64,000 nucleotides of DNA, taken from the NCBI RefSeq assembly GCF_900107405.1, contig NZ_FNPV01000005.1, positions 186,001 through 250,000 on the forward strand, written 5' to 3'. Source of the DNA: Tindallia californiensis (lineage in GTDB: Bacteria; Bacillota; Clostridia; Peptostreptococcales; Tindalliaceae). Shown in pieces: positions 9,833 to 19,367 of the stretch (positions are counted from its first letter, which is position 1; each line of letters opens with the position of its first letter). The translations under genes and the position numbers were made by a program. The notes under the pieces were generated by a model. The model did not search any database, was not told the origin of the DNA, and saw nothing but the letters and a program-made list of their open reading frames with translations.

Positions 9833-12055
9833 CTACCCTCCATGATCCTGCTCTGGAATTTCATGTGTTCCATGAATCACTTTTCTTGGTTTTGTTCCTT
9901 CACTTGGACCTACATAGCCTTTACTTTCCATTTCATCTATTAGCCTCGCAGCTCTGTTATAGCCAATTTTGAATTTGCGTTGCAAATGAGAAATAGAAAT
10001 TTGCTGTTGTTCATAGGCTAGGGTTAAAGCATCATTAAATAATAAGTCCGTTGAAGCCCCATCTGATTTTGATGGAATAGATTCTATTTTTTCTATTATA
10101 TCGGTTTCGTATGATGGTTCTTCGCATTGAGATTTCAAATAATTAACAACACTGCGTACTTCTTCTTCAGTAACTAAAGCGCCTTGAATACGTATAGGCT
10201 TATTCGACCCTATTGGATGAAATAGCATGTCTCCTTTACCTAGCAGTTTCTCTGCACCGCTTACATCCAAGATTGTTCTTGAGTCTATTTGTGATGCAAC
10301 AGAAAAAGCTAATCTTGTAGGTATATTCGCTTTAATAATGCCAGTAATGACATCTACGGAAGGTCTTTGAGTAGCAATGATTAAGTGAATCCCTGCTGCT
10401 CGAGCCATTTGTGCTAATCTACATATATGGTCTTCTACTTCTTTGGCAGCTACAAGCATTAAATCTGCCAACTCATCAATAATAACTACTATGTGAGGAA
10501 TCTGTTCCATAAGACTATTTTCATTATAACTCGTTATATCCCTAGTGCCTGTTTCAGCAAATTTTTGATATCTTGTTTCCATTTCCGTTACTACCCATCG
10601 TAAAGCTCCAGTTGCTTTTTGAGGGTCTGTGACAACAGGGATCATTAAATGAGGAATTCCATTATAGATGTTTAATTCAACAACCTTAGGATCAATCATT
10701 AAAAGTTTGGTTTTTTCAGGACTTTGCTTAAATAGAATGCTCAGTATAAGCGTATTGATACATACAGATTTTCCTGATCCTGTAGCTCCAGCAATCAGCA
10801 TATGGGGAGCTGTTGCAATATCAAAAATAACAGGATCGCCTGATACGTTTTTACCTATAGCAAAAGGAATAGATGCTTGTGAATTTTTATACTTATCACT
10901 ATTCAATATTTCTTCAAGAGAAACCAAAGATGTCTCTTCATTGGGTATTTCAATTCCAATTGCAGCTTTTCCTGGTATAGGTGCCTCAATTCTAATAGAG
11001 GAGGCAGCAAGATTTAATGCAATGTCATCACTTAAATTTACAATTTTACTCACCTTTACACCTTTGCTTGGTTGTAGTTCATATCGCGTAATAGTGGGCC
11101 CTTTATTAACATATGTGACCTTCGCTTCTACGCCAAAGCTCCCCAACACCGTTTCTAGCATCTTTGCCTTCTCAGTAACTTTTTTCCGGTCAGTTTTGTT
11201 GCGTTGTACAGGTTTAGTTTTTAAGAGTTCTAAATTTGGTAACATAAATCTTTTGCCGCAAAGTTTCTTTTTACTTTCCTCATCATTACTATTTTCATCA
11301 TTGCATTGATCTATTGTTGTAAGATCCGCTTTTTTCATTAATTGATTTGAGTCGATCGAATTTTCACTAAACACCTCGACCTGAATCTCATTAATTTTAT
11401 CATCTGCTTTAATATTGTTGATGTTTTTTTTGCAATTCTTTGGTTCTTTTGTAATGGTTTTTGTAGTCTTTTTTCTTTTTTTACATATGTTTTTTATCCA
11501 TGTATACAGACATCCCACTAATCGACTTACACTGTTAGGGTAAATCATAATGATGAAAACGAGAGCTATTGTAGTCCAAAGTATAAGCGAACCTGAAATT
11601 CCAAGCAAAGGAATTGTCCAATAATGAAAAATAGAAGGAACAAGACCGACAGGTTGTTCTTCTAGGCCAGCATAATATGATGAGGTAATAAACTCAGTAA
11701 AATTCAAATTGCTCACAAACGAAAGCACTGTTTGGTCTAAAGTTGCTATTATCATCATCGCATACGAGACAATAACTGCGATGAAAAAAAACTTCTGAAA
11801 ATATCGCTTATCTAGTTTGCTTCTCAAAAGATGTAAGATCGAATATGAAATGAACAGATATGAAATTATATAAGAAAACCAGCCAAATAACCCCTTAAAT
11901 ATACTGCTAAAAAAATGGCCTAAAACACCGACAGCATCAAAATGAAGAGAAACCGTTAGCAACAGTGATCCTGAAATCATCAGAATACCTTGTAATTCCG
12001 AAGAAAGAAGTGCTAGGTTTCGAGTGCTGTTTTTTTTATTAGAGCGTTTGCTCAT
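9833..12055 (-). CDS. ftsK: FtsK/SpoIIIE-family DNA translocase
   Basis: Septum-located ATPase that pumps chromosomal DNA during division or into the forespore. The 740 residues have four N-terminal membrane helices (about 25-180), a poorly conserved charged linker (about 190-300), the motor domain with Walker A GATGSGKSV near 421 and Walker B VVIIDELADLM near 520, and a C-terminal winged-helix gamma domain (QRKFKIGYNRAARLIDEME) that reads KOPS/SRS polarity sequences. The ATG at 12055 is nine bases from AGGAGG; the ATG at 12061 is only three bases away. Whether it acts as FtsK or SpoIIIE cannot be decided from sequence alone. Confidence 0.94.
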   Translation of the reverse strand: MSKRSNKKNSTRNLALLSSELQGILMISGSLLLTVSLHFDAVGVLGHFFSSIFKGLFGWFSYIISYLFISYSILHLLRSKLDKRYFQKFFFIAVIVSYAMMIIATLDQTVLSFVSNLNFTEFITSSYYAGLEEQPVGLVPSIFHYWTIPLLGISGSLILWTTIALVFIIMIYPNSVSRLVGCLYTWIKNICKKRKKTTKTITKEPKNCKKNINNIKADDKINEIQVEVFSENSIDSNQLMKKADLTTIDQCNDENSNDEESKKKLCGKRFMLPNLELLKTKPVQRNKTDRKKVTEKAKMLETVLGSFGVEAKVTYVNKGPTITRYELQPSKGVKVSKIVNLSDDIALNLAASSIRIEAPIPGKAAIGIEIPNEETSLVSLEEILNSDKYKNSQASIPFAIGKNVSGDPVIFDIATAPHMLIAGATGSGKSVCINTLILSILFKQSPEKTKLLMIDPKVVELNIYNGIPHLMIPVVTDPQKATGALRWVVTEMETRYQKFAETGTRDITSYNENSLMEQIPHIVVIIDELADLMLVAAKEVEDHICRLAQMARAAGIHLIIATQRPSVDVITGIIKANIPTRLAFSVASQIDSRTILDVSGAEKLLGKGDMLFHPIGSNKPIRIQGALVTEEEVRSVVNYLKSQCEEPSYETDIIEKIESIPSKSDGASTDLLFNDALTLAYEQQQISISHLQRKFKIGYNRAARLIDEMESKGYVGPSEGTKPRKVIHGTHEIPEQDHGG

Positions 12056-12105
12056 TATCATGCACCTCCTTGTTTGTGGAAGAGGTCGATCTATGACTAT
12101 CTAAA

Positions 12106-13335
12106 TCACATATCTTTACCCACAATGACACTTGCCATTTCATTGTAGTTAAAGTATCTTTCTATCGCTTCGTGAATCCCGCAATAACTGATGCTATTTA
12201 TTTTGTTAAGGACATCCTCTTGTGTCTCAATTTCATTAAGCATTAGTTCCGATTTACCCAGCATAGCCATTCGACTGCTAGTACTTTCCATTCCAATAAT
12301 ACAACTACCTTTTAACTGAGCTTTTGCATCTATAAACTCGTTATGCGTTAATCCTCTTTTTCTTAGTTTATTAATTTCTTTTAAAACGTGAGATTTCACT
12401 ATGGAAATTTGCTCTGGATTAACACTAAAGTAAATATTTATTAAACCAACATCGGAATAGTTTTGTAAGTATGAGTAAATATCATAAGTTAATCCTTTTT
12501 CTTCTCTTATGGATTGAAAAAGTCGCGAGCTCATACTTGCTCCAAAAGTATTATTAACAAGCAAAAGATCATACAGATCATCAGATCCTAATGAAACTCC
12601 TCGAACTCCAATACATATATGACTTTGTTCTATTTCTTTATACCGAGTCCAATTACCAAAAGTCAGCGTCTTGAGATCATTGGGTTCTGTAATTGTATCT
12701 ATTGCAGTGTTCCATCTACCTAAATGATCTTCTATATTCTTTAATACCATTTGATTATCAAAGTTCCCCGCAATGGATATGACCATTCTGCTCGGGTGGT
12801 ATACTCGACTCATATACGATTTTAGTTTCTGAGAATTCAAAGAATCAACCGACTCGATAGTACCCAGAATCGGAAGCCCTAGTGTATGATTAGATAGCAT
12901 TGTTTCGACTAAAAGATCATGAGTAAGGTCTTCTGGTGAATCTTCATACATATTAATTTCTTCAAATATAACCATTTTTTCTTTCTCTATTTCAGATTCA
13001 TCAAACACAGAAAAAAACAACATATCCATTAGTATATCAATGGCTAGCAACACATGTTCATCTAAAATCTTAATATAGTAACATGTATACTCACGGCTGG
13101 TATATGCGTTGATTTGTCCACCTACTCGATCAATCTCTTCTGCTATTTGGCGTGCCGATCTATTATGGGTTCCTTTGAAGAGCATGTGTTCAACAAAGTG
13201 AGCAATTCCATTTTGATCACGGTTTTCATTTACAACTCCAGATTTTACCCAAACACCAATTGTCACTGATTTTACATGATCCATCTTTTCTGTAACAATT
13301 CGAAGACCATTGCCTAATTTGTATTGTTCTATCAT
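12106..13335 (-). CDS. M16-family zinc peptidase (MlpA/YmxG-like)
   Basis: A processing-peptidase-like metalloprotease of pitrilysin clan ME. The 409 residues carry the inverted zinc motif H46-F-V-E49-H50 with the downstream glutamate in the EKEKMVIFEEI region near 125, and a second, inactive M16 half. The ATG has AAAGGAG seven bases upstream. In B. subtilis the homologue also lies downstream of pnp. The physiological substrate is unknown. It begins a group that continues with ftsK 50 bases later. Confidence 0.9.
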   Translation of the reverse strand: MIEQYKLGNGLRIVTEKMDHVKSVTIGVWVKSGVVNENRDQNGIAHFVEHMLFKGTHNRSARQIAEEIDRVGGQINAYTSREYTCYYIKILDEHVLLAIDILMDMLFFSVFDESEIEKEKMVIFEEINMYEDSPEDLTHDLLVETMLSNHTLGLPILGTIESVDSLNSQKLKSYMSRVYHPSRMVISIAGNFDNQMVLKNIEDHLGRWNTAIDTITEPNDLKTLTFGNWTRYKEIEQSHICIGVRGVSLGSDDLYDLLLVNNTFGASMSSRLFQSIREEKGLTYDIYSYLQNYSDVGLINIYFSVNPEQISIVKSHVLKEINKLRKRGLTHNEFIDAKAQLKGSCIIGMESTSSRMAMLGKSELMLNEIETQEDVLNKINSISYCGIHEAIERYFNYNEMASVIVGKDM

Positions 13336-13390
13336 TTGGATCTCCTTTAAATTTACAACTGTTCGCTAAAATAAATTTTAACACAACGAA

Positions 13391-13420
13391 ATAAAAACAT
13401 AAACCTGAAGGCGGTTTATG
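13391..13420 (-). terminator. Intrinsic terminator of pnp
   Basis: CATAAACC (13398-13405) and GGTTTATG (13413-13420) form an 8-bp stem with a 7-base loop, followed on the minus strand by TTTTTATTT. It lies 20 bases after the pnp stop. Confidence 0.85.
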
Positions 13421-13440
13421 CTCTTATTGTCGTATATTTT

Positions 13441-15585
13441 TTATTTCGTTTGCTTATTGTCAAAAGTGCGTGTACTATTATGCTTATCTTTTTTATCATC
13501 TTGAACTGGTGGTTTTAGCGTTGCTTTATGCGACAAACTTATTTTTCCTTGACTGTCAATTTCGATTACTTTTACATCTAATTCTTGTCCGACTTTCAGA
13601 ACATCTTCTACTTTATTTACACGATTATGCGATAGGTTAGAAATATGAATTAAGCCTTCTTTTCCTGGCATGAATTCTACAAAAGCTCCAAAATTAGTTA
13701 TTTTTACAACTCTCGCACTATATATTTCGCCTACCTCTGGTTCTTTAATAATATCACTGATAATATCCCACGCTTTCTGCCCAGCATCTTGAGACTCAGC
13801 AGCGATATAGATAGTACCATCGTTTTCTATATCTATTTTCACACCTGTATCATCGATAATTTTATTGATTACTTTCCCACCAGCCCCTATCACTTCACGA
13901 ATTTTATCTGGATGTATACTCATTTTCATAATTCGTGGAGCATATGGAGATAATTCAGGCCGAGGTTCACTAATTACTTCTTTCATCTTACTTAAAATAT
14001 GAAGTCTACCTACGCGAGCTTGTTCGAGTGCATTTTCAAGAATTTCTCTATTAATACCACTAATCTTAATATCCATTTGAATAGCGGTTATTCCATCTTC
14101 AGTTCCAGCTACTTTGAAGTCCATATCTCCTAAAAAGTCTTCCATACCTAAAATGTCTGTTAAAATCGCAACTTTTTCATCCTCTTTAATTAGGCCCATT
14201 GCAATTCCCGCAACCATTTTTTTAATCGGAACACCCGCATCAAGCATAGAAAGTGTGCTGCCACAAACACTTGCTTGAGACGTAGAACCATTAGAAGCCA
14301 AACACTCAGAAACTAACCTTATTGTATAAGGAAATTCCTCCATGCTAGGAATCATCGGCTCTAAAGCTCTTTCGGCCAACGCTCCGTGTCCTATATCCCT
14401 TCTGCTTGGACCTCTCATAAATCTAGCTTCCCCTGTACTAAACGGAGGAAAATTATACTGATGCATATATCTTTTAGATTCTTCTTCTCCTAATCCATCA
14501 ATAATCTGTACATCGCCTAGTGCTCCTAGTGTTGTAACTGTTAAAACTTGAGTTTCTCCCCTAGTGAATAATCCAGAGCCATGAGTTTTAGGTAAAATTC
14601 CAACTTCACAATTTATTTGGCGTACTTCATCGGTAGCTCTATTGTCTATTCGTTTCCTTTCTGTTATGACGATTCGACGCATTTCTTCTTTAACAATTTT
14701 TTTCAATATATTTTTAACAGCAAGTATTTCTTCTTCGTGCGTTTCTTTAAACGTCTCAACAACCGTTTCTTGTACCAGATCTAAATTTTCAATTCTTTCA
14801 AGTTTATCTTTGATCTTCAAAGCTTCTATTAATTTTTCAGTTGAAAATTGACGAACTTCGTTTTCAAGTTTTGTTTCAGGGACTGCTAAGGCAACCTCTT
14901 GCTTATTTTTACCTGCCACTTGTTGAATTTCATTAATAAAGCTTATCAATCGCTTAATTTCTGTATGTCCAAATAAAATGGCATCAAGCACTTGCTGCTC
15001 TGTTAATTCATTTGCACCAGCTTCTATCATCATAATAGCATCTTCGGTTCCAGATACAGCTAAGCTCAGTGTGCTTTTTTCTCTTTGTTGACTCGTAGGG
15101 TTAATGACGAATTCACCATCAACGCAACCAACGTAAACACCTGCTATTGGACCCATAAAAGGTATATCCGAAATCGTAAGAGCAATAGAAGCTCCAATCA
15201 TAGCTACAATATCTGGCACACAATCATTATCCATAGACAATACTGTGGCAATAATTTGCACATCGTGATGATACCCTTCTGGAAACAATGGTCTAATTGT
15301 TCGATCAATAAGTCTGCAGGATAAGATCGCTTTCTCCGAAGGTCTTCCTTCTCGTTTAATAAACCCTCCCGGTATTTTTCCAGCTGCATACAACTTCTCT
15401 TCAAAGTCAACCGTTAAGGGGAAAAAGTCTATATTTTCTTTTGGTTTTGATGAGCGATTTGCTGTTACAAGTACAACCGTCTCGCCATAAGTAACCATGC
15501 AACTACCACCAGAAAGCAAAGCAACTTTCCCTATTTCTACAGACAAAGTTCTTCCGTTTAATTCGGTTTTAAAGGTATGAATCAT
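13441..15585 (-). CDS. pnp: Polynucleotide phosphorylase
   Basis: Phosphorolytic 3'-to-5' exoribonuclease and degradosome partner of RNase Y. The 714 residues hold two RNase PH domains (about 1-230 and 305-540) separated by a helical domain, then a KH domain ([20 protein letters not shown] near 560) and an S1 domain ([21 protein letters not shown] near 620), and end in a charged tail. The start is 11 bases from AGGAGG. It follows rpsO across a very stable hairpin, the classical rpsO-pnp arrangement. Confidence 0.97.
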   Translation of the reverse strand: MIHTFKTELNGRTLSVEIGKVALLSGGSCMVTYGETVVLVTANRSSKPKENIDFFPLTVDFEEKLYAAGKIPGGFIKREGRPSEKAILSCRLIDRTIRPLFPEGYHHDVQIIATVLSMDNDCVPDIVAMIGASIALTISDIPFMGPIAGVYVGCVDGEFVINPTSQQREKSTLSLAVSGTEDAIMMIEAGANELTEQQVLDAILFGHTEIKRLISFINEIQQVAGKNKQEVALAVPETKLENEVRQFSTEKLIEALKIKDKLERIENLDLVQETVVETFKETHEEEILAVKNILKKIVKEEMRRIVITERKRIDNRATDEVRQINCEVGILPKTHGSGLFTRGETQVLTVTTLGALGDVQIIDGLGEEESKRYMHQYNFPPFSTGEARFMRGPSRRDIGHGALAERALEPMIPSMEEFPYTIRLVSECLASNGSTSQASVCGSTLSMLDAGVPIKKMVAGIAMGLIKEDEKVAILTDILGMEDFLGDMDFKVAGTEDGITAIQMDIKISGINREILENALEQARVGRLHILSKMKEVISEPRPELSPYAPRIMKMSIHPDKIREVIGAGGKVINKIIDDTGVKIDIENDGTIYIAAESQDAGQKAWDIISDIIKEPEVGEIYSARVVKITNFGAFVEFMPGKEGLIHISNLSHNRVNKVEDVLKVGQELDVKVIEIDSQGKISLSHKATLKPPVQDDKKDKHNSTRTFDNKQTK

Positions 15586-15644
15586 AAGATGGTATTCCTC
15601 CTTTCAAATGTTTATAAGCAGAATCATTCAACACTCTCTATAGA

Positions 15645-15675
15645 AGATAAGAGCGGGAAAATCCCGCTCTTATCT
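15645..15675 (-). terminator. 14-bp hairpin between rpsO and pnp
   Basis: A perfect 14-bp stem (15645-15658 with 15662-15675) with an AAA/TTT loop begins five bases after the rpsO stop. The T-tract on the minus strand is poor (TTCTATAG), so it may act as a partial terminator, an RNase III/RNase Y processing site or a stability element rather than a full stop. Confidence 0.75.
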
Positions 15676-15680
15676 TTTGA

Positions 15681-15944
15681 TTATTTTCTCAAACCAAGTT
15701 TTTCGATTAATTCACGGTATTTTGCAATATCCTTTTTCTTAAGATAGTTAAGCAAATTACGACGTTTACCTACCATTTTCAGAAGTCCTCTTCTCGAGTG
15801 GAAATCTTTTTTATGAATTTTAAGATGCTCATTCAAATGATTGATTCTGTCAGTCATAAGTGCCACTTGAACTTCTGGCGAACCAGTATCGCTTTCATGT
15901 AGCTTAAAGTTTTCAATGATAGTTTTTTTCTTGCTGGCTTCCAT
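15681..15944 (-). CDS. rpsO: 30S ribosomal protein S15
   Basis: Primary 16S rRNA-binding protein that nucleates the 30S platform. The 87 residues match the family length, with [24 protein letters not shown] near 18-41 and the [24 protein letters not shown] rRNA-contact region near 48-71. A strong GAGGAGGTG precedes the ATG. It has its own promoter in the ribF 3' end and a folded leader (15973-16017), suggesting S15 autoregulation as in other bacteria. Confidence 0.97.
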   Translation of the reverse strand: MEASKKKTIIENFKLHESDTGSPEVQVALMTDRINHLNEHLKIHKKDFHSRRGLLKMVGKRRNLLNYLKKKDIAKYRELIEKLGLRK

Positions 15945-15972
15945 AATTCTTCACCTCCTCTAATCGTAATCC

Positions 15973-16017
15973 CCTTATTCTAAGTAAACGTCGGAGAGTC
16001 GTTTTACCGAGAATAGG
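15973..16017 (-). promoter_or_regulatory. Structured rpsO leader (candidate S15 autoregulatory site)
   Basis: CCTATTCT at the 5' side (16017-16010) pairs with AGAATAAGG (15981-15973) with one bulged A. Inside this, GTAAAAC can pair with GTTTAC, again with a bulge. The fold sits between the promoter and the ribosome-binding site. A specific S15-binding motif was not recognised, so function is inferred from position. Confidence 0.4.
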
Positions 16018-16029
16018 TTCCTATCTAAT

Positions 16030-16983
16030 TTATAGTATCATAGTAGTTTTATTTTGTAAATAGTTCTTTATGTTATAAACATCTTCAAGGATCTGATTTT
16101 TAAGAGCATTTATATTGTCGTAGCTAATTTGACTTCTTATTTTCGTGTGAAAATACAATTCTATATTTTTTTCATAAAGCATAAGCCGTGAATCAATAAT
16201 ATACGTTTCAATAGTAACCTCGTGGGCATTAAATGTCGGGTTCTTACCTACAGATGTTGCGCCCATATATACCGTATTATCAACCTTAACTTGCGTTGCA
16301 TACACGCCTTCTGACGGAATAAGCTGATAGGGTTCTAATACTAAGTTCGCAGTAGGGAATCCCATTTTCTTCCCACGACCAAAACCTTTTTCCACCCGGT
16401 TTAACATCATAAATGGACGACCTAACAATTGATTCGCCAGTTCAATATCCCCTTTTTCAATGCTATCTCGAATAAGAGAACTGCTAATTTTAATATCTTT
16501 TTCAAGCACAGGTGGAGCAATAATAACATGAAATCCTAGAATTTCGCCTAACCTGCTCAATAAGTCAACGTCTCCTGATGCTTGATATCCAAAGCGAAAA
16601 TCTTCACCAACTACAATCAGTTTAGCTTTTAATCGATCCACGAGAATTGTCTTAGCAAATTCGGAAGGTGATAAATGCATTAAGTCTTGTGTGAACTTAT
16701 CTAGAAAAAGCAAATCAACACCAAGCTTATCCATAATTTTCTCTTTAAGGTTTATCGGCGTAATCTTGTATGGATATACGGATCTATTGCAACTTTTTAG
16801 AATCGTTCCAGGATGATTTTGAAAAGTATATACAGTAGGAAGGAGATTTCTTTTTGCACATTCGTTTTTCAAAATTTTTAATAGCGATTGATGTCCACGA
16901 TGAATACCATCAAAATTTCCCAGAGCTACTCCTTTGGGGCTGAAATCGTTTAATACTTGATGATAATCTTCAATTACTCTCAT
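16030..16983 (-). CDS. ribF: Bifunctional riboflavin kinase/FAD synthetase
   Basis: Converts riboflavin to FMN and FMN to FAD. The 317 residues have an N-terminal nucleotidyl-transferase domain (GNFDGIHRGHQ near 20-30) and a C-terminal flavokinase domain (GRGKKMGFPTANL near 200-212). The ATG at 16983 is nine bases from GGGAG; a GTG six bases upstream is too close to it. It lies between truB and rpsO, as ribC does in B. subtilis. The rpsO promoter overlaps its last codons. No FMN riboswitch is visible in the 68-base gap upstream. Confidence 0.95.
   Translation of the reverse strand: MRVIEDYHQVLNDFSPKGVALGNFDGIHRGHQSLLKILKNECAKRNLLPTVYTFQNHPGTILKSCNRSVYPYKITPINLKEKIMDKLGVDLLFLDKFTQDLMHLSPSEFAKTILVDRLKAKLIVVGEDFRFGYQASGDVDLLSRLGEILGFHVIIAPPVLEKDIKISSSLIRDSIEKGDIELANQLLGRPFMMLNRVEKGFGRGKKMGFPTANLVLEPYQLIPSEGVYATQVKVDNTVYMGATSVGKNPTFNAHEVTIETYIIDSRLMLYEKNIELYFHTKIRSQISYDNINALKNQILEDVYNIKNYLQNKTTMIL
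16032..16060 (-). promoter_or_regulatory. Sigma-A promoter of rpsO
   Basis: TTTACA (16055-16060) and TACTAT (16032-16037) are 17 bases apart on the minus strand, and the -10 is extended by TGA. It overlaps the ribF 3' end, so rpsO-pnp can be transcribed independently of the nusA operon. Confidence 0.7.
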
Positions 16984-17051
16984 AATCACTTTCTCCCTAT
17001 TAATATTTCTAGTTCTGCATACAATTGATAAAAAATATGTAACCTCACAAA

Positions 17052-17960
17052 CTATTTAATACTATCTTTAAAATTTAACTTGAATTTTAACAAATCAGCT
17101 ATGTGATCAAAGTAGCCAATGCCATGGAATTTATTTAGAAAGTATAATCTATAATAATTATTTTCATAAGTGTTAATCATATCACTTGTTCCATGATTGT
17201 GGATATAGTTAACCGGAATTGAATTTCCATTTTTCACTCGTTGCTCCTGTGATGCATCTATATTTAATGCCGGAAGATGATCCAGAACCTCTTCCAATGA
17301 TGTACACATAGTCGACAAATCATTTGCTTGTGTAATCTCTTCCATCGTATGTGCAGAACACAATTTCAACCGACAAGATTCTTTTCTTAGTAAAAATGAC
17401 ATGGAAGCGCCACATCCTAAACGTTGACCAACATCGTGACAAAAAGTTCTAATATAAGTACCTTCGGAACACACAATATCGAATAAAACTTTATTATCAT
17501 GAAAAGATATCCAATCAATAGAGAATATGTGCTTCTTTTTAACCTTTCTTTCTACAATTTTCCCCTCACGCGCTAGTTCATACAGCTTTTTCCCATTTTG
17601 CTTTATAGCTGAATACATAGGCGGTATTTGATCGTATTCACCAAGAAAAGAGTGTATTGCATTTTTAATTTTTTCTTCCGAAGGAATCATCGAATTGGTA
17701 TTTATTATTTCTCCTGTTAAGTCTTGGGTATCTGTTTCTACTCCTAAACACATCTCGGCACGGTACATTTTTTTTTGATGATCAAGGTATTGAATTAATC
17801 TTGTAGATGGTCCAACACATATAGGAAGTACTCCGGCAGCTTCAGGATCCAAGGTGCCGGCATGTCCTACTCTTTTTATTCCAGTTATTTTCCTGATACA
17901 GCTAACAACATCATGCGAAGTCATACCAGGTGATTTGAGGATATTAAGAATTCCATTCAT
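17052..17960 (-). CDS. truB: tRNA pseudouridine-55 synthase
   Basis: Makes the universal pseudouridine 55 in the T-loop of tRNAs. The 302 residues contain the catalytic motif GHAGTLDPEAAGVLP with Asp38, the GEYDQIPPMYSAIKQNGKKLYELAR motif near 110-134 and the CSEGTYIRTFCHDVG motif near 165-180. AGGAG lies nine bases ahead of the ATG. nrnA ends 12 bases upstream. The C-terminal part is divergent, as is usual in this family. Confidence 0.95.
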   Translation of the reverse strand: MNGILNILKSPGMTSHDVVSCIRKITGIKRVGHAGTLDPEAAGVLPICVGPSTRLIQYLDHQKKMYRAEMCLGVETDTQDLTGEIINTNSMIPSEEKIKNAIHSFLGEYDQIPPMYSAIKQNGKKLYELAREGKIVERKVKKKHIFSIDWISFHDNKVLFDIVCSEGTYIRTFCHDVGQRLGCGASMSFLLRKESCRLKLCSAHTMEEITQANDLSTMCTSLEEVLDHLPALNIDASQEQRVKNGNSIPVNYIHNHGTSDMINTYENNYYRLYFLNKFHGIGYFDHIADLLKFKLNFKDSIK

Positions 17961-17972
17961 TGCGATAGGCTC

Positions 17973-18941
17973 CTAAAAATAGTTTTTAAGCAAATCAATC
18001 ACTAATTTTTCAGTACTTTCCATATTCTCATTGCTTAAGGCTCCTGCTGCTTTTTTATGACCACCACCATTAAATTCCTGCGCAAATTTATTGACGTCAA
18101 AATACGATTTTGATCTTAAGCTAATTTTAATTTGCTTGTTTTTCGTTTCTTTCAACAAAATGGCAACTTCAACACCTTCAATATCTCTTATAAAAGCAAC
18201 AAAGTCATCTAAATCTTCATAAGAAACATTAAACTGATCCATCGTATATTTGTCTAAATTTAGAAAAGCAACTTTTCCACCTAATATAATTTGCAGGTTT
18301 TGAATCGCATATCCTAACAGACGAATATTCGAAAGTGACTTGCTGTGGAATAAATTAAACTTAACTGTTTTTATATCTGCATTTTTATCTATTAGATCTG
18401 CGGAAGCACGGAAAGTTTGGGCACTGGTATTATCGTAAAGAAAATTACCGGTATCGGTCATGATGCCGGTAATCAAGCAAGTAGCTGATTCATTGGTTAT
18501 TAATTCAGTAAATCGTTTTGCTAAATACCAAATCAATTCACACGTAGAAGAAAATTTTTCTGATACAATATTATCATGCCCAAAAAAAGAGTTGCTAATA
18601 TGATGATCTATATTGATTATTTTAGTTGCATGTTCAAAAATCCAGTTTCCTCCAGCGACTCTTTTTTTTTCACCACAGTCAAGAACAACGGCCATCGGAA
18701 ATTGTCTATCAGTATTTGAATCAAATGTAATTAGAGTCTCATATCCCGGTAAAAAAGAAAATTTACCATTGCTATTTTTATCTTCTACATAAGCAAAAAC
18801 CTCAACTCCATGCTGCTCTAATATGTTTTTCAATCCTAGTAACGAGCCATAAGCATCTCCATCAGGAAAAACATGTGTTACTAAGGCAACCTGAGAACAT
18901 TTTAACAGATTGCCAAATGTTTGAACCCATTTGCTATTCAT
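17973..18941 (-). CDS. nrnA: DHH-family oligoribonuclease / pAp phosphatase
   Basis: Bifunctional enzyme that degrades 2-5-mer RNAs and, in studied homologues, dephosphorylates 3'-phosphoadenosine 5'-phosphate. The 322 residues have DHH motifs HVFPDGDAYGS near 24-34, VLDCGEKKRVAG near 76-87 and INIDHHISNS near 98-107, and the DHHA1 motif FNGGGHKKAAGA near 295. The ATG at 18941 follows AAGGAA by 7-8 bases and overlaps the rbfA stop by 8 bases. An in-frame upstream start would overlap rbfA by 59 bases and has no ribosome-binding site. Confidence 0.92.
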   Translation of the reverse strand: MNSKWVQTFGNLLKCSQVALVTHVFPDGDAYGSLLGLKNILEQHGVEVFAYVEDKNSNGKFSFLPGYETLITFDSNTDRQFPMAVVLDCGEKKRVAGGNWIFEHATKIINIDHHISNSFFGHDNIVSEKFSSTCELIWYLAKRFTELITNESATCLITGIMTDTGNFLYDNTSAQTFRASADLIDKNADIKTVKFNLFHSKSLSNIRLLGYAIQNLQIILGGKVAFLNLDKYTMDQFNVSYEDLDDFVAFIRDIEGVEVAILLKETKNKQIKISLRSKSYFDVNKFAQEFNGGGHKKAAGALSNENMESTEKLVIDLLKNYF

Positions 18942-19332
18942 CAAAATCTTCCTTATCAAATCCGTCGGCATTTTCATTCTTGAATTTTTCATGATTTAAC
19001 TGATCAATTTTCTGAGACATATTTACACCGTACTCAATCGATTCATCTAACTTGAAAATTACTTCAGGAGTATGTCTTAATGATATTTTCTTAGCCATTG
19101 CTCGACGAACATACCCCGCTGATTTTTCTAACCCTTTGATTGTCTCTTCTTTTTCTGATTTTGTCCCCAAAACACTTACATAAACATATGCATAACTTAA
19201 ATCTCTAGTAACATCAACCGACACCACACTGGTCATCTTTGAAATTCTAGGGTCTTTTAGCTCTGTACGCAACAAGGAACTAATCGCTTTTTTATACTCT
19301 TCGTTTACTCTATTCACACGCGGATAGGACAT
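18934..19332 (-). CDS. rbfA: Ribosome-binding factor A
   Basis: Assembly factor that binds the 5' helix of 16S rRNA during 30S maturation. The 132 residues begin MSYPRVNRVNEEYKKAISSL, with KDPRISKMTSVVSVDVTRDLSYAYVYVS near 32-60, the single KH-like fold of the family. The ATG at 19332 is eight bases from AAAGGA; upstream in-frame ATGs at 19353 and 19341 are less well placed. It sits 35 bases after infB in the conserved nusA-infB operon. Confidence 0.93.
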   Translation of the reverse strand: MSYPRVNRVNEEYKKAISSLLRTELKDPRISKMTSVVSVDVTRDLSYAYVYVSVLGTKSEKEETIKGLEKSAGYVRRAMAKKISLRHTPEVIFKLDESIEYGVNMSQKIDQLNHEKFKNENADGFDKEDFDE

Positions 19333-19367
19333 ATGCCTCATCCTTTCTATCATTCATAAAATTTATA

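Noticed and set aside
10668-11309. Long plus-strand open frame opposite ftsK
   Set aside because: Its sequence is the antisense of the FtsK motor region and has no family features; other plus-strand frames in the window are also mirror images of real genes.
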